Shown one piece after another: positions 24,562 to 32,595 of a stretch of DNA of 64,000 nt. Made by a program: the position numbers and the translations under genes. Each line of letters starts with the position of its first letter. The first letter of the stretch is position 1. The DNA is from Mycobacterium yunnanensis (GTDB lineage: Bacteria > Actinomycetota > Actinomycetes > Mycobacteriales > Mycobacteriaceae), in the NCBI RefSeq assembly GCF_025823185.1, contig NZ_JACKVK010000013.1, positions 473,151-537,150 on the forward strand. The letters are read 5' to 3'. The notes below the pieces were generated by a model that saw nothing but the letters and a program-made list of their open reading frames with translations, was not told the origin of the DNA and ran no database searches.

Positions 24562-24780
24562 ATGAGCGAGCACACCTACCGGATAGTCGAGATCGTCGGC
24601 ACCTCACCCGACGGGGTCGACGCCGCCATCCGCAACGGGGTGAGCCGGGCTTCCAAGACGCTGCGCAACCTCGACTGGTTCGAGGTGCAGGCCGTGCGAG
24701 GTGAGCTCGAGGATGGCCAGGTGGCCCACTTTCAGGTGACCCTCAAGGTCGGGTTCCGCCTCGAAGAGAGCCCGTCATGA
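24562..24780 (+). CDS. Dodecin flavin-binding protein
   Basis: 72 residues: HTYRIVEIVGTSPDGVDAAI, SRASKTLRNLDWFEVQAVRG and VAHFQVTLKVGFRLE. This is a complete dodecin, a twelve-subunit shell that binds and buffers flavins (FMN/riboflavin) and coenzyme A. The Trp in LDWFEV is the stacking residue of the flavin site. GGAGACACG precedes the ATG. It overlaps the DUF1684 gene by ATGA. Flavin storage next to several FMN-using monooxygenases is suggestive. Confidence 0.92.
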   Translation: MSEHTYRIVEIVGTSPDGVDAAIRNGVSRASKTLRNLDWFEVQAVRGELEDGQVAHFQVTLKVGFRLEESPS

Positions 24781-25520
24781 CCACGACCGAGACGGAGTGG
24801 GCGCAGTGGCACGCCGAGCGCGAGCGTTACTTCGGTGACCCGCTGGGCTGGGTCAGCATCACCGGGCTGCATTGGCTCGGAGAAGATTTCGAGCGCGTGG
24901 CGGATTTGCCGGGGCGTTGGCGAGCCGATGCTGATGCCGTACACGTCGACGGTGTCCCGGGAGTGGAGCGGCTCGAGCCGGTGGAGGGCGCTCCGGGTCT
25001 GATCGTCGAGGACGGGGAACGACGCATCGAGGTCATCCGTCGGACGGGTTCGGTCGCCCTACGGGTCCACGATCCGGCGTCACCTCGGCTGGCGGCCTAC
25101 CGCGGCATCCCGACCTATGAGCCCAGCGAGACATGGGTCGTGACGGGGACGTTCACCCCCTATGAGCGCCCCAGCAAGGTGACGACGGGCGCGGTGGTCG
25201 ACGGACTCCGGCACCACCACGACGCGGTGGGCGTCGTCGACTTCACCCTGGCCGGCACGCCTCAACGCCTGGTCGTGTTCGGTCGAGCGACGGGTGAACT
25301 GCATGTCCTGTTCACCGACGCGACGAGTGGTGTGACCACCCATCCGGGAGCGCGGTCGCTGTCGGTCGCGCAACCCGATTCCGACGGGTCGGTGACCTTG
25401 GACTTCAACCGGGCTGCCAACCTGCCGTGCTCCTTCACCGACTTCGCGACGTGCCCGGTGGCGCCAGCGGTCAACAGGCTGGAGGTCGCCGTCGAGGCGG
25501 GCGAGCGCCTTCCCCGCTGA
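24777..25520 (+). CDS. DUF1684-family protein
   Basis: 247 residues, soluble. Family signature near the C-terminus: VTLDFNRAANLPCSFTDFATCPVAPAVNRLEVAVEAGE, with both conserved Cys. The N-terminus has WHAERERYFGDPLGWVSITGLHWL, also typical. The beta-rich fold has no known catalysis. Start overlaps the dodecin stop (ATGA), so the two form a bicistronic unit. It ends 4 bp from the convergent FAD-protein gene. Confidence 0.85.
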   Translation: MTTTETEWAQWHAERERYFGDPLGWVSITGLHWLGEDFERVADLPGRWRADADAVHVDGVPGVERLEPVEGAPGLIVEDGERRIEVIRRTGSVALRVHDPASPRLAAYRGIPTYEPSETWVVTGTFTPYERPSKVTTGAVVDGLRHHHDAVGVVDFTLAGTPQRLVVFGRATGELHVLFTDATSGVTTHPGARSLSVAQPDSDGSVTLDFNRAANLPCSFTDFATCPVAPAVNRLEVAVEAGERLPR

Positions 25521-25524
25521 GCAC

Positions 25525-26952
25525 TCAGATCATGTACTCGAGTTGGGGCGCCACCTCGCCGCGCTCGTCGTGCGTCGCGCCGAGGACGGTCTCGGCCACT
25601 CGTCGCGCTTGGAAACGCAATTCGGGCACGGCAACGGTTTCCCAGTAGGTGCCACGCAGCATGGGCCCCACGGCCAGCAGCCACGGTGACCGCTCCCCCG
25701 CTGCGTCCACCACGGTGTGGTCGGCGTCGATGCGCACACCCATGTCTACGGCGTCGGAGGCCACCGCACCTCGACGCAGAAGGTTCTGCAGCAATGCCGA
25801 CCGCGTCGCGCTGAGCCTCGTCGACGGGCCGGTCGCGTTGATCACGAGATCACCCGTCAGCGTCGCGCCGTCGTCCAGCTCGACGTCGACCCGATTCCGA
25901 CCTGCGGCCGACACCCTCGCGATGCCCGCGGCGTGCACCCCGAGCTGACCGGTGAGCCGAGAACCCGTGACCTGAGCGTGGATGACCGGAGCGATGCGGT
26001 GACGAAAGACGTTCCAGCGGGCGGCAGTTTCCTTGGCGAACGCCACCTTCTCGTCATCGGTGAAGCCAGCCCAGATCCGCTGGGTGTGCGGCCGCAGCTT
26101 GTCGACGATGATTGCGGGGTTCTCGTTGCGCTCGTGCAACGCCGAGCAGTGCTCGGCGACGAGGGACTGCAGTTCTCGAAGCCCCAGTTCGGCGAGGTCG
26201 ACTCCCGGAGGCGGGAACTCGGGGTAGTCGATGCCACGAAAGTGAGCGTGCGGAAACCATCCGTGCCGTGACACCGCATGAATGCGCCCCAACCAACCCA
26301 ATTCGCGGAGGGTCACGACGGCGTCGACCGCCGAGAGGCCCGTCCCCAGGATGACGATGTCCCCGTCCGACGGAGGCAAGCGCGTCTCCCAGACGTCCCA
26401 GGGGTCGCCGATCCAAGCGGGGTGGTCGGTGAGGTCGGCGCTGCCGGGCAGTGGCGCGGGCGGCTCGTTGCCCGTGGCCAGCACCACCCGATCGGCCGGG
26501 AGAACCGATCTGTCGGCCAGGTGTACCAAGCACCCGGCCCGGGCGGGCTCGACGTCGACCGCAGTGCCGGTGACGAATTGTGCTGTGGCGAGGGTCAACT
26601 CGCCGGGGCTTTGCAGATGGTGCGCAACGATCGAGCGTAGATAGTCACCGTAGATTTGGCGTGGGATGAAGCGTTCGCGCAGCTCGACGTCGGGGGTCTG
26701 CTCGAACTCCGCGCGGGTGTGCAGCCACTGCAGGAAGTGGTCGGGCTCGTCGGGCAGCGCAGACATGTTGCGCGCGGCCACGTTGAGCAGGTACTCGGGT
26801 CGCCGCACACCGTAGGCGATGCCCCGCCCCACCGATCCGCGGTCGTCGAGGACGGTGACGTGAAGGGGATGTCGGCTAAGCCTGGTGAGGTTCACCGCGG
26901 ACATCGCGCCACTGAAACCGCCGCCGACGACCACGACGCGTTCGGGTGTCAC
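25525..26952 (-). CDS. FAD/NAD(P)-binding oxidoreductase (HpyO/YdhS type)
   Basis: 475 residues. N-terminal FAD motif VVVVGGGFSGAMSAVNLTRL; a second dinucleotide motif ILGTGLSAVDAVVTLRELG near residue 175; ATGNEP and INATGPSTRL typical of the NAD_binding_9 (PF13454) group. Likely NAD(P)H-dependent monooxygenase or oxidase of unknown substrate. The start is GTG at 26950-26952, overlapping the stop of the YeiH gene by GTGA; the longer frame upstream lies inside that gene. Coupling to a sulfate/sulfite-exporter-like protein points to sulfur metabolism. Confidence 0.75.
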   Translation of the reverse strand: MTPERVVVVGGGFSGAMSAVNLTRLSRHPLHVTVLDDRGSVGRGIAYGVRRPEYLLNVAARNMSALPDEPDHFLQWLHTRAEFEQTPDVELRERFIPRQIYGDYLRSIVAHHLQSPGELTLATAQFVTGTAVDVEPARAGCLVHLADRSVLPADRVVLATGNEPPAPLPGSADLTDHPAWIGDPWDVWETRLPPSDGDIVILGTGLSAVDAVVTLRELGWLGRIHAVSRHGWFPHAHFRGIDYPEFPPPGVDLAELGLRELQSLVAEHCSALHERNENPAIIVDKLRPHTQRIWAGFTDDEKVAFAKETAARWNVFRHRIAPVIHAQVTGSRLTGQLGVHAAGIARVSAAGRNRVDVELDDGATLTGDLVINATGPSTRLSATRSALLQNLLRRGAVASDAVDMGVRIDADHTVVDAAGERSPWLLAVGPMLRGTYWETVAVPELRFQARRVAETVLGATHDERGEVAPQLEYMI

Positions 26953-28067
26953 GTGTGAATGCCCCACCCCAGGACTCGGGACGTCAGCAAGACCAATCCA
27001 AGGGAAACCGTTGCCACCACCAGCAATCCGATCACTGCGACGACCAGCGGACGCCAACCGGTCCTGGCGAGCTCGCGAAAGTTGGTGTTCAGTCCCACGC
27101 CGGCGAAGGTGAGCAGGAACGCCCACTTGGAGACGTTCGCCAGGTTGGTGCTCTGACCCTTGGTCAACCATCCCGCGGTGGCCACCGCAGACACGGCAAG
27201 GAAGCCGAGGACGAACTTGGGGAACTTCTGCCAGACGAAGACCGCCTTGGCCCTGACCCCGGGTGCGATGGCGTCGGCCTCACCGCGTGCTGCCCAGTAC
27301 AGCGCAAAGCCAAGGACCACGAATCCGATGAGGGCGTTGCGGGTCGACTTGACCAGAACCGCGATCTTGCCGGCCTCCTCCGAGAAGAGGTACCCGGTGG
27401 CCGTGGTCTCCGCCGTGTTGTCGACGGCAAGACCGGCCCACAAGCCGAATTCGTGGTCGCTGAGCCCGATCAAGTGCCCCAACGGGGGCAGCGTGAACAG
27501 CGCGACCGCGCCGAGCGCGAGTATCGCAGCGATGGCGTAACTTGCCTCGGAGTTGCGGGCTCGGATCGCTCCCTTCGACGCAATGATCGCCGACACCCCG
27601 CAGATCGACGTCCCGATTGCCAGGAGCGATCCGAGCTTTCCCGACAGTCCGAACAGCCGGGCGGCGGCGATGATGATGGCACCGGCGACGGCCATGTCCA
27701 CCAAGATCTGCACGAGGCTGGTACCGCCAAGCTTCAGGACGTCACCGAGGACGAAACGTGAACCCAGGGCCACGATTCCGATCTTCAGCCAGAACTCATA
27801 GGTCTGCACGCCCGGTTTGAACACGCGGTGCACGCCGACGGTGTTGGTGATCAGCAGGCCGATCAGAATGGCCCACAGCACGTATTCGATGTCGGGGACC
27901 GTCCAATGCTCGTGCTTGGCCAGCGCGTTCCACCCTATTTGAGCGTACTTGCCGAGCAGGCCGATCACGATGAGAAGCAGGACGCCGGGCACGTAGGCCA
28001 GCGGATTGGAGGAGGTGAACGTGTCCTCGGTGCGGTCCTCGTCGGAGGTGACGGACGTCGTGCTCAT
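26949..28067 (-). CDS. YeiH-family putative sulfate/sulfite exporter (UPF0324)
   Basis: A 372-residue membrane protein with about ten hydrophobic segments. Family motifs: GSRFVLGDVLKLGG, LLAIGTSICGVSAIIASKGAI, AGLAVDNTAETTATGYLFSEEAGKIAVLVKSTRNALIG and LNTNFRELARTGWRPLVVA. Members are proposed to export sulfate or sulfite made during catabolism of sulfonates such as taurine. The ATG at 28065-28067 is 4 bp after the stop of a 45-residue protein; GTG at 28070 is an alternative. It is followed by the FAD gene with GTGA overlap. Confidence 0.8.
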   Translation of the reverse strand: MSTTSVTSDEDRTEDTFTSSNPLAYVPGVLLLIVIGLLGKYAQIGWNALAKHEHWTVPDIEYVLWAILIGLLITNTVGVHRVFKPGVQTYEFWLKIGIVALGSRFVLGDVLKLGGTSLVQILVDMAVAGAIIIAAARLFGLSGKLGSLLAIGTSICGVSAIIASKGAIRARNSEASYAIAAILALGAVALFTLPPLGHLIGLSDHEFGLWAGLAVDNTAETTATGYLFSEEAGKIAVLVKSTRNALIGFVVLGFALYWAARGEADAIAPGVRAKAVFVWQKFPKFVLGFLAVSAVATAGWLTKGQSTNLANVSKWAFLLTFAGVGLNTNFRELARTGWRPLVVAVIGLLVVATVSLGLVLLTSRVLGWGIHT

Positions 28068-28071
28068 CACG

Positions 28072-28209
28072 TCACCACGGAATCTTGGGCAACAGGTTCG
28101 CCACGGCGAGCACCGTGATCACGCCGCCGACGATGGTCGCCCACCAGTCGACCCCGACGCGCGCATACCAGGGCGCGTCGGCTGGCGATGCAGGGTTCGG
28201 TTGACTCAC
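28072..28209 (-). CDS. 45-residue membrane protein upstream of the YeiH gene
   Basis: GTG start at 28207-28209 with GGAGATGTC before it. MSQPNPASPADAPWYARVGV leads into the helix DWWATIVGGVITVLAVANLL and the end PKIPW. One membrane pass. It is the first gene of a three-gene operon with YeiH and the FAD protein, spaced 4 bp from the next. A subunit or accessory of the exporter is plausible. Confidence 0.65.
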   Translation of the reverse strand: MSQPNPASPADAPWYARVGVDWWATIVGGVITVLAVANLLPKIPW

Positions 28210-28302
28210 GACATCTCCTCGTAGACGGATCACGGCGATCATCGACGGGGCGTGACCAACGGACAAGACTTCGGATCGCGGTGATCCGGTCGGCCAGGAC
28301 TC

Positions 28303-28323
28303 GGTTGACCGGCCGGGTCAGCC
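28303..28323 (-). terminator. Hairpin at the end of the ANTAR gene
   Basis: On the plus strand GGTTGACC, five bases, GGTCAGCC: arms match at 7 of 8 positions. It overlaps the ANTAR stop codon (28318-28320) and lies upstream of the next operon, so it may insulate the two. There is no T tract. Confidence 0.35.
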
Positions 28324-28617
28324 AACGGCGCCCACGGTTCTCGTCTTGGCTCCGTCGATCAACGTGCCCCATGCGCTAAAGGCCTCCGCGTGCTCGGCCG
28401 AGGACCCGGATGCCCCGCGGGCGAGATCCACCAACGCTCCCGAGATCCGACCGATGCCGATGCCACTGCCGTTCACCACCCTGGCGAGTTCGGCGAAGGC
28501 CTCCTCGGGGCTGCAGCCGCGAAGACCGACGAGAACACCCATCGCGATGTCCAGCACCGTGCGGGAGCGAGGATCTGCCGCTCCGGTGTAGCCGTGATGT
28601 CCGTGCACTGCAACCAC
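28318..28617 (-). CDS. Small ANTAR-domain protein (predicted RNA-binding antiterminator)
   Basis: 99 residues. Residues about 18-68, from RTVLDIAMGVLVGLRGCSPEEAF through FAELARVVNGSGIGIGRISGALVDLA, fit the ANTAR pattern (IAMGVL, a Cys-containing turn, then EAFAELARVVN). ANTAR proteins bind paired hexaloop hairpins in mRNA leaders and prevent termination; most carry a GAF or receiver domain, absent here. The start is GTG at 28615-28617 without a clear ribosome site, so the N-terminus is uncertain. It is 100 bp upstream of the YeiH operon on the same strand. Confidence 0.62.
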   Translation of the reverse strand: MVAVHGHHGYTGAADPRSRTVLDIAMGVLVGLRGCSPEEAFAELARVVNGSGIGIGRISGALVDLARGASGSSAEHAEAFSAWGTLIDGAKTRTVGAVG

Positions 28618-29103
28618 CTTCGATTCGTCGACGTCTCAGGGTGCTCATCGTCGTTCGAGAGTGGCACGCTCGTCGAGGGATTCCCGCACCGTGATGCCAA
28701 CCGGGCACGCTGGACGCCGTGATCGCGAGAGGTATCGATCAGCGTGAGTTGATCGAGTCGTCGACGCGCCGCACTCTGGTACGGCTCGTCGTGGCTTCGG
28801 CGACGGGGTGAAAATTCATTTGCTCCAGGACTACTCGACCGCCTTCAGTCCACGTCCACGAGGCGTTCGATCTTTCCGTCAAAACGTTTCAAGAGGCGGA
28901 AATACGGACTCTCGCCCCCGGCCAGGTGTAGCCACCCACTGACGAGGACGCATTTGCGCGCGATCCGGTCTCGACCAGCGCGGGTGCGTCTGACTGGCGG
29001 CCGACGCGTGGGCCGGCGACCGGTGTCGCCTCGCTAGGGCGATAGGCGGTTCGCGGTTGTGACCTTACGGTTTCGGGCTGACGCCACAATCGGAGAGAAG
29101 GTC
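28618..29103. other. Gene-free 486-bp stretch before the peptide-type ABC operon
   Basis: No credible reading frame on either strand; codon bias and start signals are lacking, and GC is lower around 28800-28920. It must contain promoters for the divergent ANTAR gene and for the ABC operon at 29104. An AAACGTTT palindrome lies at 28882-28889 and a possible -10 TACGGT at 29066-29071. Nothing else was recognised. Confidence 0.5.
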
Positions 29104-30786
29104 ATGTTGAAGCTCAGAGGTGCTGCCAGTCATCGTGGCCGACGTGGACGAGTGCGGGCGGCGAGTCGACTCTTGGCCCTCGGCCTCGTGGCGGCCAGCG
29201 CTGCCGGGTGCTCCGCGGCGTCGACCAATTCCTCGGTCGCGCCACATTCCGGTGGCACCATCACCTTTGCCTACAAGCAAGAACCCGTGTGCTTGGAAGC
29301 GGCGATCGGTGGCGACGAACCCCAGAACTACGTGGCCACCCAGATCCTCGACCGCCTGGTCTCCCGGGACCAGGACGGCAGCTTCAAACCGTGGCTGGCC
29401 GATTCCTACACCATCAGCGATGACGGTCTGCAGTACACCTTCAAGTTGCACCCCGGGGTGAAGTTCACCGACGGAACTCCGTTCAACGCCGCTGCGGTGC
29501 GGTCCAATGTCGAGTTCTGGCGCGCCCCTGAGACCGGTTCGGTGAATTGGGGTGCGGCGTTGGCCGACTACGTCGAGACCCGCACTCCCGACGACCTGAC
29601 CGCCGTGGTCGTCTTGTCGAAGCCGAACTCCGCTCTGCTGTCCTATCTTGCCCACCCCTCTGGAGGCATCGAGTCGCCCAAGGCCATCGCCCGCGGCACC
29701 GAAGCAGAATGCGCGTCGCCGGTCGGAACCGGTCCGTTCAAGGTGGAGAAGTGGGACCGCCAAAGCCAGGTGTCACTGGTCCGCAACGACGACTACGACT
29801 GGGGCCCTCCGCAAGCCAAGCACACGGGTGCCGCCTACGCCGACAAGCTGATCATCCGTTTCATCTCCGAACCGGCCACCCGATTCGGTGCGCTCACCGC
29901 CGGCGAGGTCGACGCGATCGACGCCATTCCCCCCGAGAACTTCGCTGAAGCCAAGGCCACGGCAAACTTTCAGATCCTCAACGAGCTTCAGGGCGGCGTG
30001 CCGCAACAACTCGACCTCAACACCACCCGCGCGCCGTTCAACGACATCAAGGTGCGCCAGGCCTTCCTGCATGCCGCCGACGTTCCAGGTGGCGTGAAGC
30101 AGGTCTTCTTCGGCGCGTTCACTGCCGCCGACGCGCCGCTGTCGCCGAGCACCGCCGACTACGACCCCGCACAGGCGGGCAAGTACGGTTACGACCTCAC
30201 CACGGCCAACCGCCTCCTCGACGACGCGGGGTGGACGCAGCGGGACGCCCAGGGTTACCGCACCAAGGACGGCAAGCGACTCACCGTCGTCCTGCCCGTC
30301 TCCTCCAGCGGCCAGATTCAGGCATCCGAAGATGCTCTGCACGAGTACATTCAGGCGAAGGCCAAGGACGCCGGCTTCGACGTACAGATTCAGAAGAACA
30401 GCTCGGGCACGGCGTACTCACAGCGTCAAACCGACTGGGACTACGACCTCTACGTGGACTACTGGACCATCAACACCCCGGACACGCTGCGGTTGATCTA
30501 CTCCACCGAGGGGCTGAAGGCCGTGGCCGGTTATCACAACAATGAATCCGGTTTCAGCAACCCCGCATTCGACGCGGCAGTCAACCAGGCCAGGGCCAGC
30601 ACCGACGACGCCGAACGCAAGAGGCTCTATTCCCAGGCGCAGCAACTCGTCTCGGACAACGCGTTGACCCTGCCGCTGTACGTGTTCCCCATCCAAGTCG
30701 CGGCCAATGCCGACAAGATCCGCGACGTGCGACTGGACTGGAGCGGAGTCACCCCCGCCTTCTACGACGCCTATGTCGCCAGCTGA
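29104..30786 (+). CDS. Family 5 (oligopeptide/nickel-type) ABC substrate-binding lipoprotein
   Basis: 560 residues. Lipoprotein signal ending LVAASAAGC near residue 36. Family 5 marks: GGTITFAYKQEPVCLEAAIG, NYVATQILDRLVSRDQDGSFKPWLADSYTISDDGLQYTFKLHPGVKFTDGTPF, and VGTGPFKVEKWDRQSQVSLVRNDDY. It binds a small peptide-like or other polar molecule outside the membrane for the DppB/C channel that follows. The ATG at 29104 has AGAGAAGG upstream. It is first in a five-gene overlapping operon that ends with a flavin monooxygenase, hinting at an organosulfur substrate. Confidence 0.88.
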   Translation: MLKLRGAASHRGRRGRVRAASRLLALGLVAASAAGCSAASTNSSVAPHSGGTITFAYKQEPVCLEAAIGGDEPQNYVATQILDRLVSRDQDGSFKPWLADSYTISDDGLQYTFKLHPGVKFTDGTPFNAAAVRSNVEFWRAPETGSVNWGAALADYVETRTPDDLTAVVVLSKPNSALLSYLAHPSGGIESPKAIARGTEAECASPVGTGPFKVEKWDRQSQVSLVRNDDYDWGPPQAKHTGAAYADKLIIRFISEPATRFGALTAGEVDAIDAIPPENFAEAKATANFQILNELQGGVPQQLDLNTTRAPFNDIKVRQAFLHAADVPGGVKQVFFGAFTAADAPLSPSTADYDPAQAGKYGYDLTTANRLLDDAGWTQRDAQGYRTKDGKRLTVVLPVSSSGQIQASEDALHEYIQAKAKDAGFDVQIQKNSSGTAYSQRQTDWDYDLYVDYWTINTPDTLRLIYSTEGLKAVAGYHNNESGFSNPAFDAAVNQARASTDDAERKRLYSQAQQLVSDNALTLPLYVFPIQVAANADKIRDVRLDWSGVTPAFYDAYVAS

Positions 30787-31768
30787 GGTCGTCACCCTCA
30801 CGCCACCGCCCCCGCAGTCACGAGCGCGTGACACTGCCTCGGCGCATGGGCTTTTGCGCGGGACGCTCCGCGGTGTCGGCGTGCTCTGGGTGGGGGTGAC
30901 GCTGACGTTCTTTGCGCTGCGCGTCATCCCCGGTGACCCCATCCAGGTGATCCTGGGCCCGGGGTCTCAGCCCACGCCGGAACGGATCGCCGCCCTGCAA
31001 TCGCAATTCGGACTCGACCGACCACTGCTCCTGCAGTACGTGTCCTACCTGGGCGGGCTGCTGCACGGCGACCTCGGCATCTCCTACACACTGAAGCAAC
31101 CGGTCACCGGCATCATCGTCGAGCAGCTGCCCAGTTCGATCATCCTGACCATCGCCTCCATTACGGTGGCCTGGGCGATGGCCGTGTTCAGCTGCCTCGT
31201 GAGCGCCGGCCGCTCGACACTCGCGGAACGGAGCGGTCGGGCCGTCGAAGCGGTCACGGCGTCCCTGCCCGACTTCTGGTTGGGTCTGTTGTTGTTGGGA
31301 GCGTTTGGCTTCGGGCTGCACTGGCTGCCGTCATCCGGCGGCCAAGGCCTCGCCGCCTTGGTCCTGCCGACGCTGACCATCGCCATTCCGCTGGCCGGTT
31401 TCTTGGCGCAGACGATGCGCCAAACCTTTGAAGAGACGCTCGACATGCCGTTCGTCCTGGCTGCCCGTGCGCGCGGTGTCGGCGAACTCACCGTGCGCGC
31501 ACGACGCGTACTCCGGCACGCGGCTGCGGCGAGCCTGGCCCTGACGGGATGGGCCGTAGGGTGGGTGATCAGCAGCTCGGTGGCCGTCGAGGTCATCTTC
31601 GCGCGCCAAGGAATCGGTGAGCTGTTGGTGCGCGCGGTCGGCTCCCGCGACTACCCGCTGGTGTTGGGGCTCGTGCTGGTCGTCGCCGCGATCTACGTCG
31701 TCATCACACCGCTGGTCGATCTCGGTCTACGGCTGCTGAATCCGCGGTTGCGCGAGCAGGTCGCATGA
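30773..31768 (+). CDS. DppB-type ABC permease
   Basis: 331 residues, six membrane segments. DppB signature near the N-terminus: VLWVGVTLTFFALRVIPGDPIQVILGPG and FGLDRPLLLQYVSYLGGLLHGDLGISY. The EAA loop is LAARARGVGELTVRARRVLRHA. The ATG at 30773 lies 14 nt inside the binding-protein gene, so the two are coupled. It forms the channel with the next gene. Confidence 0.88.
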   Translation: MSPAEVVTLTPPPPQSRARDTASAHGLLRGTLRGVGVLWVGVTLTFFALRVIPGDPIQVILGPGSQPTPERIAALQSQFGLDRPLLLQYVSYLGGLLHGDLGISYTLKQPVTGIIVEQLPSSIILTIASITVAWAMAVFSCLVSAGRSTLAERSGRAVEAVTASLPDFWLGLLLLGAFGFGLHWLPSSGGQGLAALVLPTLTIAIPLAGFLAQTMRQTFEETLDMPFVLAARARGVGELTVRARRVLRHAAAASLALTGWAVGWVISSSVAVEVIFARQGIGELLVRAVGSRDYPLVLGLVLVVAAIYVVITPLVDLGLRLLNPRLREQVA

Positions 31769-32595
31769 CGACGCTCGCGTTCGGAACACGACTACGCGCG
31801 GATCCCGCCATGGTCGTCAGCGCGGCAGTGCTCGCCATCGTGGTCGTCGCGGCCGTCGCCCCAGGGGTGGTGAGCACCCATGATCCGAACGCCATCTCCA
31901 CCGATGCGTTACTGCCCCCGTCGTGGCAGCACCTCTTCGGTACCGACCAGACCGGTCGCGACGAATTCTCCCGGGTCGTGTACGGCACGCGCGCCTCGCT
32001 TCTCATCGGGTTCGGCGCCATGGCAGTCGGTTTGGCGACAGGAGCGGTGCTGGGCGTGCTCGCGGCGACGGGCCCACGCTGGCTGCGCCAGCCGCTGGAC
32101 CGAGTGACCGAACTCTTGTTCTCGTTCCCCGGCATGGTGCTGGCGCTGCTCCTCATCGCCGTCTTCGGACCATCCCCGGTGACGCTTGCCTTGGCGGTCG
32201 GGGTCGGCAATTCCCCGGGTTACGCGCGGATCGTCCGGGCTCAGGTCATCGCCGTGACGGCTTCGGAGTACACGCGTTCGCAGCGGCAACTGGGACACAG
32301 TTGGCGCTACGTGGCCGCCACCACCATCGCCGGCAACGTCACCCGCCCGCTCATCCCCTTGGCCACGCTCGGTGTGGGTCAGGCCATCATCTGGGCGTCG
32401 GCGTTGAGCTTCGTCGGGTTGGGTGCACAGCCACCCACCGCGGAATGGGGCTTGATGCTGTCCAACGCCCGCTCCCTGATCTCACTCGCGTGGTGGCTCA
32501 CCTTCTTCCCAGGGGCTGCCATCGCGCTGGTGTCGGTTACCCTTACCGCACTGGGCTATTCGGTGCAGCGAGCACTGTTGGGCGGCAGTCGATGA
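31765..32595 (+). CDS. DppC-type ABC permease
   Basis: 276 residues, about six membrane segments. DppC marks: LLPPSWQHLFGTDQTGRDEFSRVVYGTRASLLIG after the first helix, and FVGLGAQPPTAEWGLMLSNARSLI near the end, with the EAA-like loop YTRSQRQLGHSWRYVAATTIAGN. Starts by ATGA overlap with the DppB-type gene. Confidence 0.88.
   Translation: MTTLAFGTRLRADPAMVVSAAVLAIVVVAAVAPGVVSTHDPNAISTDALLPPSWQHLFGTDQTGRDEFSRVVYGTRASLLIGFGAMAVGLATGAVLGVLAATGPRWLRQPLDRVTELLFSFPGMVLALLLIAVFGPSPVTLALAVGVGNSPGYARIVRAQVIAVTASEYTRSQRQLGHSWRYVAATTIAGNVTRPLIPLATLGVGQAIIWASALSFVGLGAQPPTAEWGLMLSNARSLISLAWWLTFFPGAAIALVSVTLTALGYSVQRALLGGSR

Noticed and set aside
28882..28889. AAACGTTT palindrome as an operator for the ABC operon
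   Set aside because: Only 8 bp, more than 200 bp from the gene, and unlike the LacI candidate site; too weak to call.
28889..29089. A 66-codon minus-strand frame in the gap before the ABC operon
   Set aside because: No start signal, no domain, and composition unlike coding sequence.
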